Shown: positions 35,883-44,402 of the stretch, one piece after another
How positions within the stretch are numbered: position 1 is the stretch's first letter
How the letters are laid out: the number at the start of each line of letters is the position of its first letter
Assembly (NCBI GenBank): GCA_039177555.1
Contig: JBCDFV010000001.1
Coordinates: 182,268 to 246,267, forward strand
From: JANQGH01 sp039177555
Lineage (GTDB): Bacteria; Pseudomonadota; Alphaproteobacteria; DSM-16000; Inquilinaceae
Length of the DNA stretch: 64,000 nucleotides
Direction of reading: 5' to 3'
Translations under genes and position numbers: made by a program
The notes under the pieces: model-generated
The model's database searches: none
Seen by the model: only the letters and a program-made list of their open reading frames with translations
Told to the model about the DNA's origin: nothing

Positions 35883-37343
35883 TCAGATGCCTTGCCGATA
35901 GTTCGGCGCCTCGCGGGTCACGGTGATGTCGTGGACATGGCTTTCGCGCAAGCCCGCATTGCTGATGCGCACGAACTCGGCGCGCTGCTGCAGGTCGCTG
36001 ATGGTCTTGCTGCCGGTATAGCCCATCGCCGCCTTCAGGCCGCCGACAAGCTGGTGGACCACTTGGGCGACCGGGCCCTTGTAGGGCACCCTGCCCTCCA
36101 CGCCCTCCGGCACCAGTTTCAGTGCGTCGGAGACCTCTTGCTGGAAATACCGGTCGGCCGAGCCGCGCGCCATCGCCCCGACGGAGCCCATGCCGCGATA
36201 GCTCTTGTAGCTGCGCCCTTGATAGAGAATCACCTCGCCCGGCGCCTCGTCGGTGCCGGCGAACAGCGAGCCGATCATGGCGCAATCGGCACCCGCGGCC
36301 AGGGCCTTGGCCAGATCACCGGAAAACTTGATGCCGCCATCTGCGATCGCGGGGATATCCTGACGGCGCGCTTCCTCGACGACCTCCATCACGGCCGAGA
36401 GCTGGGGCATGCCGACCCCGGCGACCATGCGGGTCGTGCAGATCGAGCCCGGACCGATGCCGACCTTGACCGCGTCAGCGCCGGCATCGATCAGCGCCCG
36501 CGCACCTTCGGCCGTCGCCACGTTGCCGGCGACGATCTGGGTGTAGTTGGACATTTTGCGCGCGGTCTCGACGCCGTCCAGCACGCCCTTGGAATGCCCA
36601 TGGGCGGTGTCGATGACCAGCACATCGACGCCGGCGTCGAACAGCGCGGCCGCCCGCTTCAACCCCTTGTCGCCGGTGCCGGTGGCGGCGGCCACGCGCA
36701 GCCGCCCTTGCTCGTCCTTGCAGGCCAGCGGGTGCAGTTGGGCCCTTTCGATGTCCTTCACAGTGATCAGGCCGATACAGCGGTAAGCCTTATCGACAAC
36801 CAGCAGCTTTTCGATCCGATGCTGGTGCAGAAGCCGTTTGGCGTCCTGCCGGTCGACCCCTTCATGCACCGTGACCAGATGGTCGCTGGTCATCAATTCG
36901 GCGACCGGCTGGTTGGGGTTGGAGGCAAAACGAACGTCCCGGTTGGTCAGGATGCCGACCAGCGTACCGTCTGGCTTGATCACCGGAATGCCGGAAATCG
37001 AGTGGCGCTGCATCAGGGCCAGGGCGTCGGCCAAGGGCGCGTCGGGCCCGATCGTGATCGGGTTGACGACCATGCCGGATTCGAAGCGTTTGACCCGGCG
37101 CACCTCCTCCGCCTGCTTGTCGACATCGAGATTGCGGTGCACCACGCCGATGCCGCCGGCCTGGGCCATGGCGATCGCCAGCTTGGACTCCGTGACCGTG
37201 TCCATCGCGGCGGAAAGCAGCGGAATGCCAAGCGAAATCGACTTGGTCAGGCGGGTCGAGGTATCCGTCTCGGCCGGCAAAACCTCCGACGCCAGCGGCT
37301 TTAGGAGAACATCGTCGAATGTAAGGGCGGTACGAATTTCCAT
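35883..37343 (-). CDS. guaB: IMP dehydrogenase
   Basis: Oxidises IMP to XMP with NAD+, the committed step to guanine nucleotides. ATG 37343 gives 486 residues, the standard length, beginning MEIRTALTFDDVLLKP. Two CBS domains (about 95-205) that sense purine nucleotides interrupt the barrel. The catalytic loop is KVGIGPGSICTTRMVAGVGM with Cys near 302, the phosphate-binding loop is GGIKFSGDLAKALAAGA near 355, and the flap RGMGSVGAMARGSADRYFQ is near 400. It lies upstream of rsmB and guaA on the same strand, so XMP formation and amination are encoded together. Confidence 0.98.
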   Translation of the reverse strand: MEIRTALTFDDVLLKPLASEVLPAETDTSTRLTKSISLGIPLLSAAMDTVTESKLAIAMAQAGGIGVVHRNLDVDKQAEEVRRVKRFESGMVVNPITIGPDAPLADALALMQRHSISGIPVIKPDGTLVGILTNRDVRFASNPNQPVAELMTSDHLVTVHEGVDRQDAKRLLHQHRIEKLLVVDKAYRCIGLITVKDIERAQLHPLACKDEQGRLRVAAATGTGDKGLKRAAALFDAGVDVLVIDTAHGHSKGVLDGVETARKMSNYTQIVAGNVATAEGARALIDAGADAVKVGIGPGSICTTRMVAGVGMPQLSAVMEVVEEARRQDIPAIADGGIKFSGDLAKALAAGADCAMIGSLFAGTDEAPGEVILYQGRSYKSYRGMGSVGAMARGSADRYFQQEVSDALKLVPEGVEGRVPYKGPVAQVVHQLVGGLKAAMGYTGSKTISDLQQRAEFVRISNAGLRESHVHDITVTREAPNYRQGI

Positions 37344-37448
37344 CGTGCGAACTCGAATCGGCGGCGGGGAAATTCGCCGCACTATACCCAACGGCCTTCA
37401 CAAGGAAACCCGGCCAATCGCATGGCACCGTTGACCGGACCGGGGGCG

Positions 37449-38144
37449 TCAATCCGACGTGTCGCTGCCGCCCCGAAAGCCCAGCGCGACAACGTAGGTC
37501 TCCGCGGAATCGGACCGGCTCGCCGCCGGCTTGGCGTGCGTGACCTTTTCGAAGTCGCGCTTCAACGGGTCCAGCAACGACTTTTCCGCGCCGCCCTGGA
37601 ACAGCTTGGCCACGAAAGTGCCGCCCGGCGCGAGCACCTGGGCGGCGAATTCGTAGGCCGTCTCGGCCAACGCCATGATGCGCAGATGATCGGTGGCGGT
37701 ATGGCCGGTGGTGGGTGCCGCCATGTCGCTCAGCACCACATCGACCGGTCCGCCGACTGCGTCCTTCAGCCGGTCCGGGGCGTCATCGTCGTAAAAGTCC
37801 ATTTCCAGAACCGTCACGCCCGGCAGCGGTTCCATCGGCAAATAGTCGAGCGCGACGACAGTGCCCCGCCCCTTGGTGCGCTCTACCGCCACCTGGCACC
37901 AGCCACCCGGCGCGGCGCCGAGATCGACGATCCGCTGGCCCTGCCTCAAGAAAGAAAAACGGTCGTCGAGCTGCATCAGCTTGAAGGCCGCGCGCGAGCG
38001 CAAGCCGCGCTTCTTCGCCTCGGCGACGTAGGGGTCGTTGAGCTGGCGCTGCAGCCAGCGTGTCGACGAGGTGCGCCGGCGCTTCGCCGTCTTGACCCGA
38101 ACGGCAAGCCCGCGCCCGCTGGGCCCAGATTTCTTGCCCACCAT
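37449..38144 (-). CDS. rlmE: 23S rRNA 2'-O-ribose methyltransferase RlmE (RrmJ/FtsJ)
   Basis: Methylates U2552 of 23S rRNA late in 50S assembly. The 231 residues from ATG 38144 start with a basic tail; a longer frame upstream is not family-like. The SAM motif is IVDLGAAPGGWCQVAVE near 78. The catalytic K-D-K-E set is visible: Lys in RAAFKLMQLDD (near 57), Asp in VVLSDMAAPTTGHTATDH (near 140), Lys in GTFVAKLFQGG (near 180) and Glu in SDSAETYVVALGFRG (near 215). A GTG two codons upstream is an alternative start. It follows ppx after 41 bases. Confidence 0.96.
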   Translation of the reverse strand: MVGKKSGPSGRGLAVRVKTAKRRRTSSTRWLQRQLNDPYVAEAKKRGLRSRAAFKLMQLDDRFSFLRQGQRIVDLGAAPGGWCQVAVERTKGRGTVVALDYLPMEPLPGVTVLEMDFYDDDAPDRLKDAVGGPVDVVLSDMAAPTTGHTATDHLRIMALAETAYEFAAQVLAPGGTFVAKLFQGGAEKSLLDPLKRDFEKVTHAKPAASRSDSAETYVVALGFRGGSDTSD

Positions 38145-38185
38145 CCTCACAATCCCCGGTATCGAAAACGACCGATGGGTGCCGG

Positions 38186-39235
38186 TCAGCCTGCCCGCAT
38201 GGCGCCGTCGGCCGTCATCAGGTCGAACAATATGCCTTCCCGCACACCACGGTCGGCGATGCGCAGCCGAGGCACCGGCCAAAGCCGGCCGATCGCCTCG
38301 AACACGGCGCATCCCGCCACCACCAGATCGGATCGCTCGCGCCCGATGCAAGGTTCCGCCGCCCGGCCCTCAAAGTCGAGCGACAGCAGCGTACGGCTGA
38401 CGGTGATGGCGGTTTCCAGATCGAGATGACTGCCGTCAACCTTCGCCCGGTCGTAGCGCGGCAAGCCCATCGACACGCCGGCCAGTGTTGTCACCGTCCC
38501 GGACGAGCCGATCATCTGAACTTGCCCATCGGCAATGAGGCCGGCGATGTCGTACTCCGCATCGAACCACGCCAGGACGGAGATCACCTCGTCGATGATC
38601 GTCTCGTAGGCGTCGACCGACATGCGGTTGCCGCCGAAGCGCTCCGATAGGTTGACGACACCGAGAGGCATGCTGACGCTGTCGATCAGGGCCGCCCGCC
38701 CAGTATCCGGGTCGACCTGCAACCACATGACCTCGGTCGACCCGCCGCCGATATCGAAGACGATCGCGTGGCGCACCTGCGTATTCAACAGCGGCGCGCA
38801 GCCGGACAGGGCCAGCCGCGCCTCCTCCTCCGGGCTGATCAGTTCCAGCCGCAGGCCGGTTTCCTCAACCACGCGGTCGCGGAACTGGTCGAAGTTGCTG
38901 GCCTTGCGGCAGGCTTCGGTTGCGACCGCACGGCTTGCGGTGACCCCACGGCGGCGTATCTTGGCGGCACATATGCGCAAGGCGCCGATGGTGCGGCCCA
39001 TCGAACGCGGGCTCAACCGGCCGTTGGTGTCGACCCCTTCGCCCAAACGCACGATACGGCTGAACGCGTCGATCACCCGAAAACCGCCGCGCGCCGGCCT
39101 GGCGACCAAAAGGCGACAATTGTTCGTTCCCAGATCGACCGCCGCACAAATGCCGTTCTCCGCACCGTCCCACCGACCGATATCCATCCGCTTCGGCGGG
39201 GCTGGACTGTCGGAAAGGCGCGCGGTGGAGGGCAA
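38186..39235 (-). CDS. Ppx/GppA phosphatase family protein
   Basis: A 349-residue ASKHA-fold enzyme that hydrolyses polyphosphate or pppGpp. Signature motifs are CAAVDLGTNNCRLLVARPA (phosphate 1, near residue 30), SRAVATEACRKASN (near 105), SPEEEARLALSGC (near 135), IVFDIGGGSTEVMWL (phosphate 2, near 160) and IGSSGTVTTLAG (adenosine-type loop, near 240). It lacks the C-terminal HD-like domain of E. coli Ppx, as most alphaproteobacterial homologues do. Whether it prefers polyphosphate or pppGpp cannot be read here, so no symbol is given. It heads the rlmE-guaB-rsmB-guaA direction. Confidence 0.92.
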   Translation of the reverse strand: MPSTARLSDSPAPPKRMDIGRWDGAENGICAAVDLGTNNCRLLVARPARGGFRVIDAFSRIVRLGEGVDTNGRLSPRSMGRTIGALRICAAKIRRRGVTASRAVATEACRKASNFDQFRDRVVEETGLRLELISPEEEARLALSGCAPLLNTQVRHAIVFDIGGGSTEVMWLQVDPDTGRAALIDSVSMPLGVVNLSERFGGNRMSVDAYETIIDEVISVLAWFDAEYDIAGLIADGQVQMIGSSGTVTTLAGVSMGLPRYDRAKVDGSHLDLETAITVSRTLLSLDFEGRAAEPCIGRERSDLVVAGCAVFEAIGRLWPVPRLRIADRGVREGILFDLMTADGAMRAG

Positions 39236-39355
39236 CGGCGGCTCCTTAGACTGAATGGCTGGTCAGATTTCCAGCGCATTTTCGTCACTCTTTCGTCATC
39301 GTACCCGCTTGCCGTCGGTGCGCCAAGGTAAACGCTGATTTACTTGGGCAATGGC

Positions 39356-39380
39356 GGCCATATGCATAAAGTTTATGGCC
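39356..39380. promoter_or_regulatory. Inverted repeat GGCCATA-N11-TATGGCC upstream of aldehyde dehydrogenase gene
   Basis: Perfect 7-bp arms at 39356-39362 and 39374-39380 with an AT-rich 11-base centre, about 140 bases upstream of the aldehyde dehydrogenase start. It lies within the 282-base divergent spacer after ppx, which holds no gene I can support. It may be an operator for the catabolic unit to the right. Confidence 0.3.
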
Positions 39381-39517
39381 CGCCGGCCCGATTTGAATGG
39401 GTTTTGCACCTCACCCAGGGTTAGGCTGATCCTTGAATTGATCCGACGATACCCGACACGCCGACAACAAGGCGACCAACAAGTCGGGTCGAGGACCGTC
39501 CGGAAGGGGAGGCTGTG

Positions 39518-41008
39518 ATGGATCAACACGTCGCCGGCGCGATCGAAACCAATCTCATCATCGATGGCATCTGGCAGCCGCCGGAAAGCGGCGGCCGCTA
39601 TGACGTGCACAACCCGGCACGGCCGGACGAGATCGTCGGCCATGCCGCCCGCGCCACGGCGGCGGACGTGGATGCCGCGATCAAGGCGGCTCATGGGGCC
39701 CAGCCGGCCTGGGCGGCGCTAAGTTATCAGGAACGGGCCGACCATCTGCGCGCCGTGGCCAAGAACCTGGTCGCCGACGAGCCGGAGTTGAAGGCCCGCA
39801 TCCACCTGTTCACGCGCGAGCATGGCAAGGTCCTGAAAGAGTCGGGGATCGAGATGACCCGACTGGGCGATCGGTTCGAGCTCGTCGCCTCCTACGCCGA
39901 TCGTCTTGCACACGATGATGCACTGCCGGCCCCGCCGCTGGACACCATCATCACGCGCCAGCCGTTCGGTGTCGCCCTGCTGATCGTGCCCTGGAACTGG
40001 CCGCTGTCGATCCTGGGCGCGAAGCTGCCGCAGGCCCTGATGGCCGGCAACACGGTGGTTATCAAGATCGCCAACGAGGCCCCCCTGGCGCCGGCGCTGG
40101 CCATCCAGAAAATGGCCGAGGTTCTGCCCAAAGGCGTGATCAACTTGATCACCGGCAAGTCGTCGGAAATCGGCGACGCGATGCTGACCCACCCTTTGGT
40201 GCGCAGGATCAACTTCACCGGCTCGATCGCCGCCGGACGCGCCGTCATGGCCAAGGCGGCCGAGGGGCTGAAGCCCGTGACACTCGAACTCGGCGGCAAC
40301 GACCCCGCGATCGTGCTGGAAGACGCGGATCTGGATGACGGCGCGTTTCAGCGCATGGTCATGGGCACGTTCATGACGGCGGGCCAGATCTGCATGGCGC
40401 TGAAACGGCTTTACGTCCACCGCTCGCGCTATGGCGAGGTGGTCGAGCGGTTCACCGCGTTCGCCGGCAAGGCGGTGGTCGGCGACGGGCTGGACCCGGA
40501 GGTCACCATGGGGCCAGTGAACAACAAGGCGCAGTTTGACATCGTTGCCGGCATGATCGACGAGGCAAAGGCGCGCGGCGCGACCGTGAACCCAGTTGGC
40601 ACGGTCAAGGATCAGGCCGTATTCGAGCGCGGGCACTTTCACCGGCCGACCATCGTCACGGATGCCGAGCCGGACTTGCTGGTCGTGCGCGAGGAGCAAT
40701 TCGGTCCGGTCTTACCGATCATGCCGTTCGACAGCGATGCCGAGGCGGTCGCGCTGGCGAACGACAGCGACTATGGCCTATGTTCGTCCGTCTGGTCGGC
40801 CGATCGGGAACGCGCGGTCGGCATCGCCCGGCAGCTTGAGGCCGGCTACACCTATCTGAACGGTCACGGACCCTTGGCGCAGGACAGCCGCGGACCCTTC
40901 GGCGGCTTTAAGAACAGCGGCATCGGCCGCAATCTGGGCTATGAGGGCATCATCGAGTTTCAGCAGTATCACAGCATCTCCGGCCCGCCAGGGTTCCTCG
41001 GGCTGTGA
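39518..41008 (+). CDS. NAD(P)-dependent aldehyde dehydrogenase family protein
   Basis: A 496-residue cytoplasmic enzyme oxidising an aldehyde to a carboxylic acid. Key residues are visible: Asn in LIVPWNWPLSILGAKL (near 155), Lys in NTVVIKIANEAPL (near 178), the general base Glu in VTLELGGNDPAIVLED (near 254) and the nucleophile Cys in TAGQICMALKRLYVH (near 288). The C-terminal bridging motif FGGFKNSGIGRNLGYEG is complete. GGAAGGGGAGG precedes ATG 39518 (GTG 39515 is also possible). Twenty-four bases separate it from the thiamine enzyme, which could supply its aldehyde by decarboxylation. Confidence 0.93.
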   Translation: MDQHVAGAIETNLIIDGIWQPPESGGRYDVHNPARPDEIVGHAARATAADVDAAIKAAHGAQPAWAALSYQERADHLRAVAKNLVADEPELKARIHLFTREHGKVLKESGIEMTRLGDRFELVASYADRLAHDDALPAPPLDTIITRQPFGVALLIVPWNWPLSILGAKLPQALMAGNTVVIKIANEAPLAPALAIQKMAEVLPKGVINLITGKSSEIGDAMLTHPLVRRINFTGSIAAGRAVMAKAAEGLKPVTLELGGNDPAIVLEDADLDDGAFQRMVMGTFMTAGQICMALKRLYVHRSRYGEVVERFTAFAGKAVVGDGLDPEVTMGPVNNKAQFDIVAGMIDEAKARGATVNPVGTVKDQAVFERGHFHRPTIVTDAEPDLLVVREEQFGPVLPIMPFDSDAEAVALANDSDYGLCSSVWSADRERAVGIARQLEAGYTYLNGHGPLAQDSRGPFGGFKNSGIGRNLGYEGIIEFQQYHSISGPPGFLGL

Positions 41009-41032
41009 TCGTGGGATTGCGGATCTCAGTCG

Positions 41033-42775
41033 ATGGCTGACGGTGCGCCGCAACCCGACGGGGTGACCGAAACAAGCGGGTCGATAACCGCCGGGGGCGC
41101 CCTGCTCGCTCGGCTGAAGGCGCTCGGCGTCGACTACATCTTCGCCAATTCTGGCACCGATTACCCGCCGATCATCGAAGGGCTTGCCGAGGCCGCGGCT
41201 AACGACATCGACCTGCCCGAGGCGCTGGTCATGCCGCATGAGAGCGCGGCGATGGGCATGGCCCATGGGTACTATCTGGCAACCGGGCGACCGCAGGCCG
41301 TCATGGCCCACACCAATGTCGGCTTGGCGAATTGCGCGATCGGGGCGATCAACGCCGCGGCCGAGAGCATACCGATCCTCATGTTTTCCGGCCGGACACC
41401 GATCCTGGAAAAGGGCCACCCGGGCGCGCGGACCGTTCCGATCGGCTGGGGCCAGGAGATGCGCGACCAGACGGCGCTTGTGCGCGAGGCCTGCAAGTGG
41501 GACTACGAGCTGCGCTATCCCGAGCAGGCCATCGACCTGGCCGACCGGGCCTACGGCATCGCCCTGTCGTCACCCGCCGGGCCGGTCTATGTCGGCCTGC
41601 CGCGCGAGCCTTTGTGCGACCCCTGCCCGACCGACGGGCTGGACGCTCCGCCAAGTATGGCGCCGGCGCGGGCCGCACCCGGTACCACCGAGATCGAAGC
41701 GGCCGCGTCGATGCTGGCGGGCGCCGAACGCCCCCTGATCATCGCCCAGCACGGCGCCGGCTCGGCCGACGCCTTCGCGACGCTAACGCGCCTCGTCGAT
41801 GACTGGGGCATTCCCGTTCTGCACTATTTCGCCGTTCAGATCGCGATACCGACCGATCACCCGATGTGCGTCGGCGGCAGTCCCGAACCATGGCTCTCCG
41901 AGGCAGACGCGATACTGGTGCTGAACAGCCTGGCCCCGTGGTCGCCGGCCAATGGCGAGCCGCGCCCGGATTGCCCCATCATCCAGATCGGCCCGAACCC
42001 ACTGCACAGCCGCTTTCCGGTGCGCAACTTCCGCTCCGACCTGTCGATCCTGAGCGAAACGGCGCCGGCGGTCACAGCGCTGGCCGACGCGTTGGCGCCG
42101 TTTGCGGACCGGTATCGGCAGAAGCGCAACGCACGCCGTGCAAACGTTGCCGCGCAAACCGACAAGATCAGAGATCGGGTGCGCGCCAGAGCGACGGCAG
42201 GCGCAGGCACGCTGATGACCAAGGAATGGGCCAGCCATTGCCTGTCGGAGGCCTTGGCGGACGCCGGGCCGTCAACCGTGATTTCGGAGCTCGGGTGTCG
42301 TCTGGACGCCCTGCGCCGCACGGAACACAACAGCTTTCAACTAGCACCCCATTCCGGCGGCCTCGGCTGGGGGTTCGCTTGCGCGCTTGGCATCCAACTC
42401 GCGGATCGAGAGCGGATCGTCGTCGCGTCGGTCGGCGACGGCTCGTACCTGTTCGCCAATCCGGCCGTGTGTCACCAGATCGCCGAAGCGCTGAACTTGC
42501 CGGTCCTCGTGCTGGTCCTGAACAATGCCGAGTGGCGTGCCGTACGCGACTCCGTGCTCGACATCTATCCGGACGGCCACGCGGCGCGGGCCAACCAGAT
42601 GCCGTTGACCGCCCTGTCACCCCTGCCCGAGTTCGTTCAGATCGCCCAGGCCAGCCGGGCATGGGCGCGCCGCGTCGAGGGGGGTGCGGACCTGCCATCA
42701 GTTCTCGCCGAGGCGATCATGCACATCCGAACGTCAGGTACCCAGGCCCTGGTCGAAGTGATGCTGAGCGACTAG
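41033..42775 (+). CDS. Thiamine diphosphate-dependent enzyme (acetolactate synthase/decarboxylase superfamily)
   Basis: A 580-residue three-domain ThDP protein. The cofactor-activating Glu is in ALVMPHESAAMGMAHGYYLA near 67, the central Rossmann-like domain spans about 215-345, and the ThDP/Mg motif is VVASVGDGSYLFANPAVCHQ to VLNNAEWRAV (GDGS to N, near 465-500). Close relatives are annotated only as thiamine pyrophosphate-requiring proteins. Family options include 2-oxoacid decarboxylase, carboligase or synthase. The adjacent aldehyde dehydrogenase favours a decarboxylase yielding an aldehyde, which is inference. The sulfoacetaldehyde acetyltransferase pattern is not evident. It lies upstream of a TRAP importer on the same strand. 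Confidence 0.88.
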   Translation: MADGAPQPDGVTETSGSITAGGALLARLKALGVDYIFANSGTDYPPIIEGLAEAAANDIDLPEALVMPHESAAMGMAHGYYLATGRPQAVMAHTNVGLANCAIGAINAAAESIPILMFSGRTPILEKGHPGARTVPIGWGQEMRDQTALVREACKWDYELRYPEQAIDLADRAYGIALSSPAGPVYVGLPREPLCDPCPTDGLDAPPSMAPARAAPGTTEIEAAASMLAGAERPLIIAQHGAGSADAFATLTRLVDDWGIPVLHYFAVQIAIPTDHPMCVGGSPEPWLSEADAILVLNSLAPWSPANGEPRPDCPIIQIGPNPLHSRFPVRNFRSDLSILSETAPAVTALADALAPFADRYRQKRNARRANVAAQTDKIRDRVRARATAGAGTLMTKEWASHCLSEALADAGPSTVISELGCRLDALRRTEHNSFQLAPHSGGLGWGFACALGIQLADRERIVVASVGDGSYLFANPAVCHQIAEALNLPVLVLVLNNAEWRAVRDSVLDIYPDGHAARANQMPLTALSPLPEFVQIAQASRAWARRVEGGADLPSVLAEAIMHIRTSGTQALVEVMLSD

Positions 42776-42822
42776 CATCGATAGCAACAAAGAAGACAAA
42801 ACCGAACGGAGGAGACTGCGTC

Positions 42823-43833
42823 ATGAAACGTCGAACAATTTTTGGAGTAGCCACCGCGGCACTTGCCCTTTCATCTGCTGCTGGCTGGTCCGCGCCGGCC
42901 GCCGCTGAGGAGAACTTCAGCCTGGCCTATTTCATGGGGCCGGGCCATCCGATGAACGGTGCGGTGTTCCAGCCCTTTGCCGACCGGCTCGCTGAGGTCT
43001 CCGACGGGCAGTTGACCGTGGAAATGTTCCCCGGGGGCGCGCTGAACTCCGCCCCGCCGCGCCAGTACGCCACGGTCGTCGAGGGCGTGGCCGACATCGT
43101 CTTTGCGCTGCCGGGCTATACGGCCCAACTGTTTCCGGTCACGAACGTGATCACGGTGCCGAACGTCGCCGCCGACGCCGTCGATGGCACCGAGGCCCTG
43201 TGGCGGGCGCGCGACCTGATCGAGCAGGAGTACGACGCCCAAATCCTGGCCATGTGGACCAACGCCGCGCCGGTGCTGATCACGCGGGATACGCCGATCC
43301 GCAGCCTGGACGATCTCGATGGCATGGTGGTGCGGGTCACCTCGGCCCAGGACGTTCCGTTTGTCGAGGCGCTGGGCGCCAGCGCCGTGTCGCAGCCGGT
43401 TTCGGTCATCAATCAAAACCTGACCAACGGCACCATCGACGCGATCGCCATCGACCCCAGCGCCATAGGCTCCTTCAACCTGTGGGAGCCTGCGAACTAC
43501 GTCACGATCGGCCTTCCCGGATCCGGCTCCGCCTTCGTCCTGTTGATGAACCAGGAGGTCTATGACGGGCTGACGGAGCAGGAGCAGGCCTGGGTCGACG
43601 AGGCCAGCGGCGAATGGCTCAGCCTCAACGGCGGCCAAGTCTACCTGGAGGACGCCCTGCGCGGCATCGAGGTCGCGCGCGACAACGGCGTCGAGATCAT
43701 AGAGCTGTCGGACGACGAGGTTGCCCGCTTCAACGAGGCGATGCAGCCGGCGATGGACGCGTTCCTGGCCAGCACGATTTCCGGCGATCTGACCGGCGCC
43801 GATGTCGTCGACATCATGCAGGGTAACAACTAG
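42823..43833 (+). CDS. TRAP transporter solute-binding protein, DctP family
   Basis: A 336-residue periplasmic receptor. ATG 42823 follows GGAGGAGA; the frame is open far upstream but that part is a shadow of the ThDP gene. The signal peptide spans residues 1-28 (FGVATAALALSSAAGWSAPAAA). The DctP region DLDGMVVRVTSAQDVPFVEALGA (near 165) contains the Arg that in this family salt-bridges a substrate carboxylate, so an organic acid ligand is expected. INQNLTNGTIDAIAIDPSAI (near 200) is the family quartet region. Followed by the two permease subunits. Confidence 0.92.
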   Translation: MKRRTIFGVATAALALSSAAGWSAPAAAEENFSLAYFMGPGHPMNGAVFQPFADRLAEVSDGQLTVEMFPGGALNSAPPRQYATVVEGVADIVFALPGYTAQLFPVTNVITVPNVAADAVDGTEALWRARDLIEQEYDAQILAMWTNAAPVLITRDTPIRSLDDLDGMVVRVTSAQDVPFVEALGASAVSQPVSVINQNLTNGTIDAIAIDPSAIGSFNLWEPANYVTIGLPGSGSAFVLLMNQEVYDGLTEQEQAWVDEASGEWLSLNGGQVYLEDALRGIEVARDNGVEIIELSDDEVARFNEAMQPAMDAFLASTISGDLTGADVVDIMQGNN

Positions 43834-43869
43834 CCAGCACAAGTCAGCCCAGAACAGCTAGCCAACACG

Positions 43870-44397
43870 ATGGCCACTGCCAACGGGCCGGAACGCGCGC
43901 TCGGCTGGGTCGACAAGCTGTCGATCCTGCTTGCGGCGATCGGTGGTCTGGCCACGGTCGCGCTTGTCTGCGTGACCGTGGTCGCGGTGTTCTACCGCTA
44001 CGTGCTGAACGACCCGATCTTCGGCATGGACGACATTTCGACCATGTTGCTGACCGTCTGCGTCGCCGGCTCCATCTGCTATGGCAGCCGTATCGGCGCC
44101 AACGTCCATGTCGATGTGCTCGGCATGGTCGGCGGCCGCCGGATTACCCGCTACACCGACATTGTGGTCCGGGTGCTGGGCGCCGGCATCGTGGGCCTGA
44201 CCACCTACGCGCTCTACGAGCAAAGCCTGTGCGGCGCGCTCTGTGGCTTTTTCACACCCAACCTGGCGATCCCGCACCAGCCCTTCTACTGGCTGCTAAT
44301 CGCCGGCATGGGGGCCTACACCCTGGTTCTGATCCTGGAACTGATCGTCGGGATCATCCACATCCGCGACGCCCGTGACCCCAACGAGCATACGTAG
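43870..44397 (+). CDS. TRAP transporter small permease, DctQ type
   Basis: A 175-residue protein with four hydrophobic segments, the small membrane subunit of the TRAP importer. Typical DctQ features include VVAVFYRYVLNDPIFGMDDIS near residue 40 and a conserved polar loop SRIGANVHVDVLGMV near 75. It starts 36 bases after the receptor gene and ends five bases before the large subunit gene, so all three should be one transcript. Two Cys near the third helix (SLCGALCGFF) are unusual but have no assigned role. Confidence 0.9.
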   Translation: MATANGPERALGWVDKLSILLAAIGGLATVALVCVTVVAVFYRYVLNDPIFGMDDISTMLLTVCVAGSICYGSRIGANVHVDVLGMVGGRRITRYTDIVVRVLGAGIVGLTTYALYEQSLCGALCGFFTPNLAIPHQPFYWLLIAGMGAYTLVLILELIVGIIHIRDARDPNEHT

Positions 44398-44402
44398 CGT
44401 CC

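Noticed and set aside
41033..42775. Sulfoacetaldehyde acetyltransferase or acetolactate synthase identity for the ThDP enzyme
   Set aside because: The motifs support only the ThDP superfamily. No phosphate acetyltransferase or IlvN-like regulatory subunit lies nearby.
41866..43833. A 655-codon plus-strand frame containing the DctP receptor
   Set aside because: Only the part from ATG 42823 looks like a protein family, with its own ribosome site and signal peptide. The first 319 codons are Arg/Gly-rich and shadow the ThDP enzyme.
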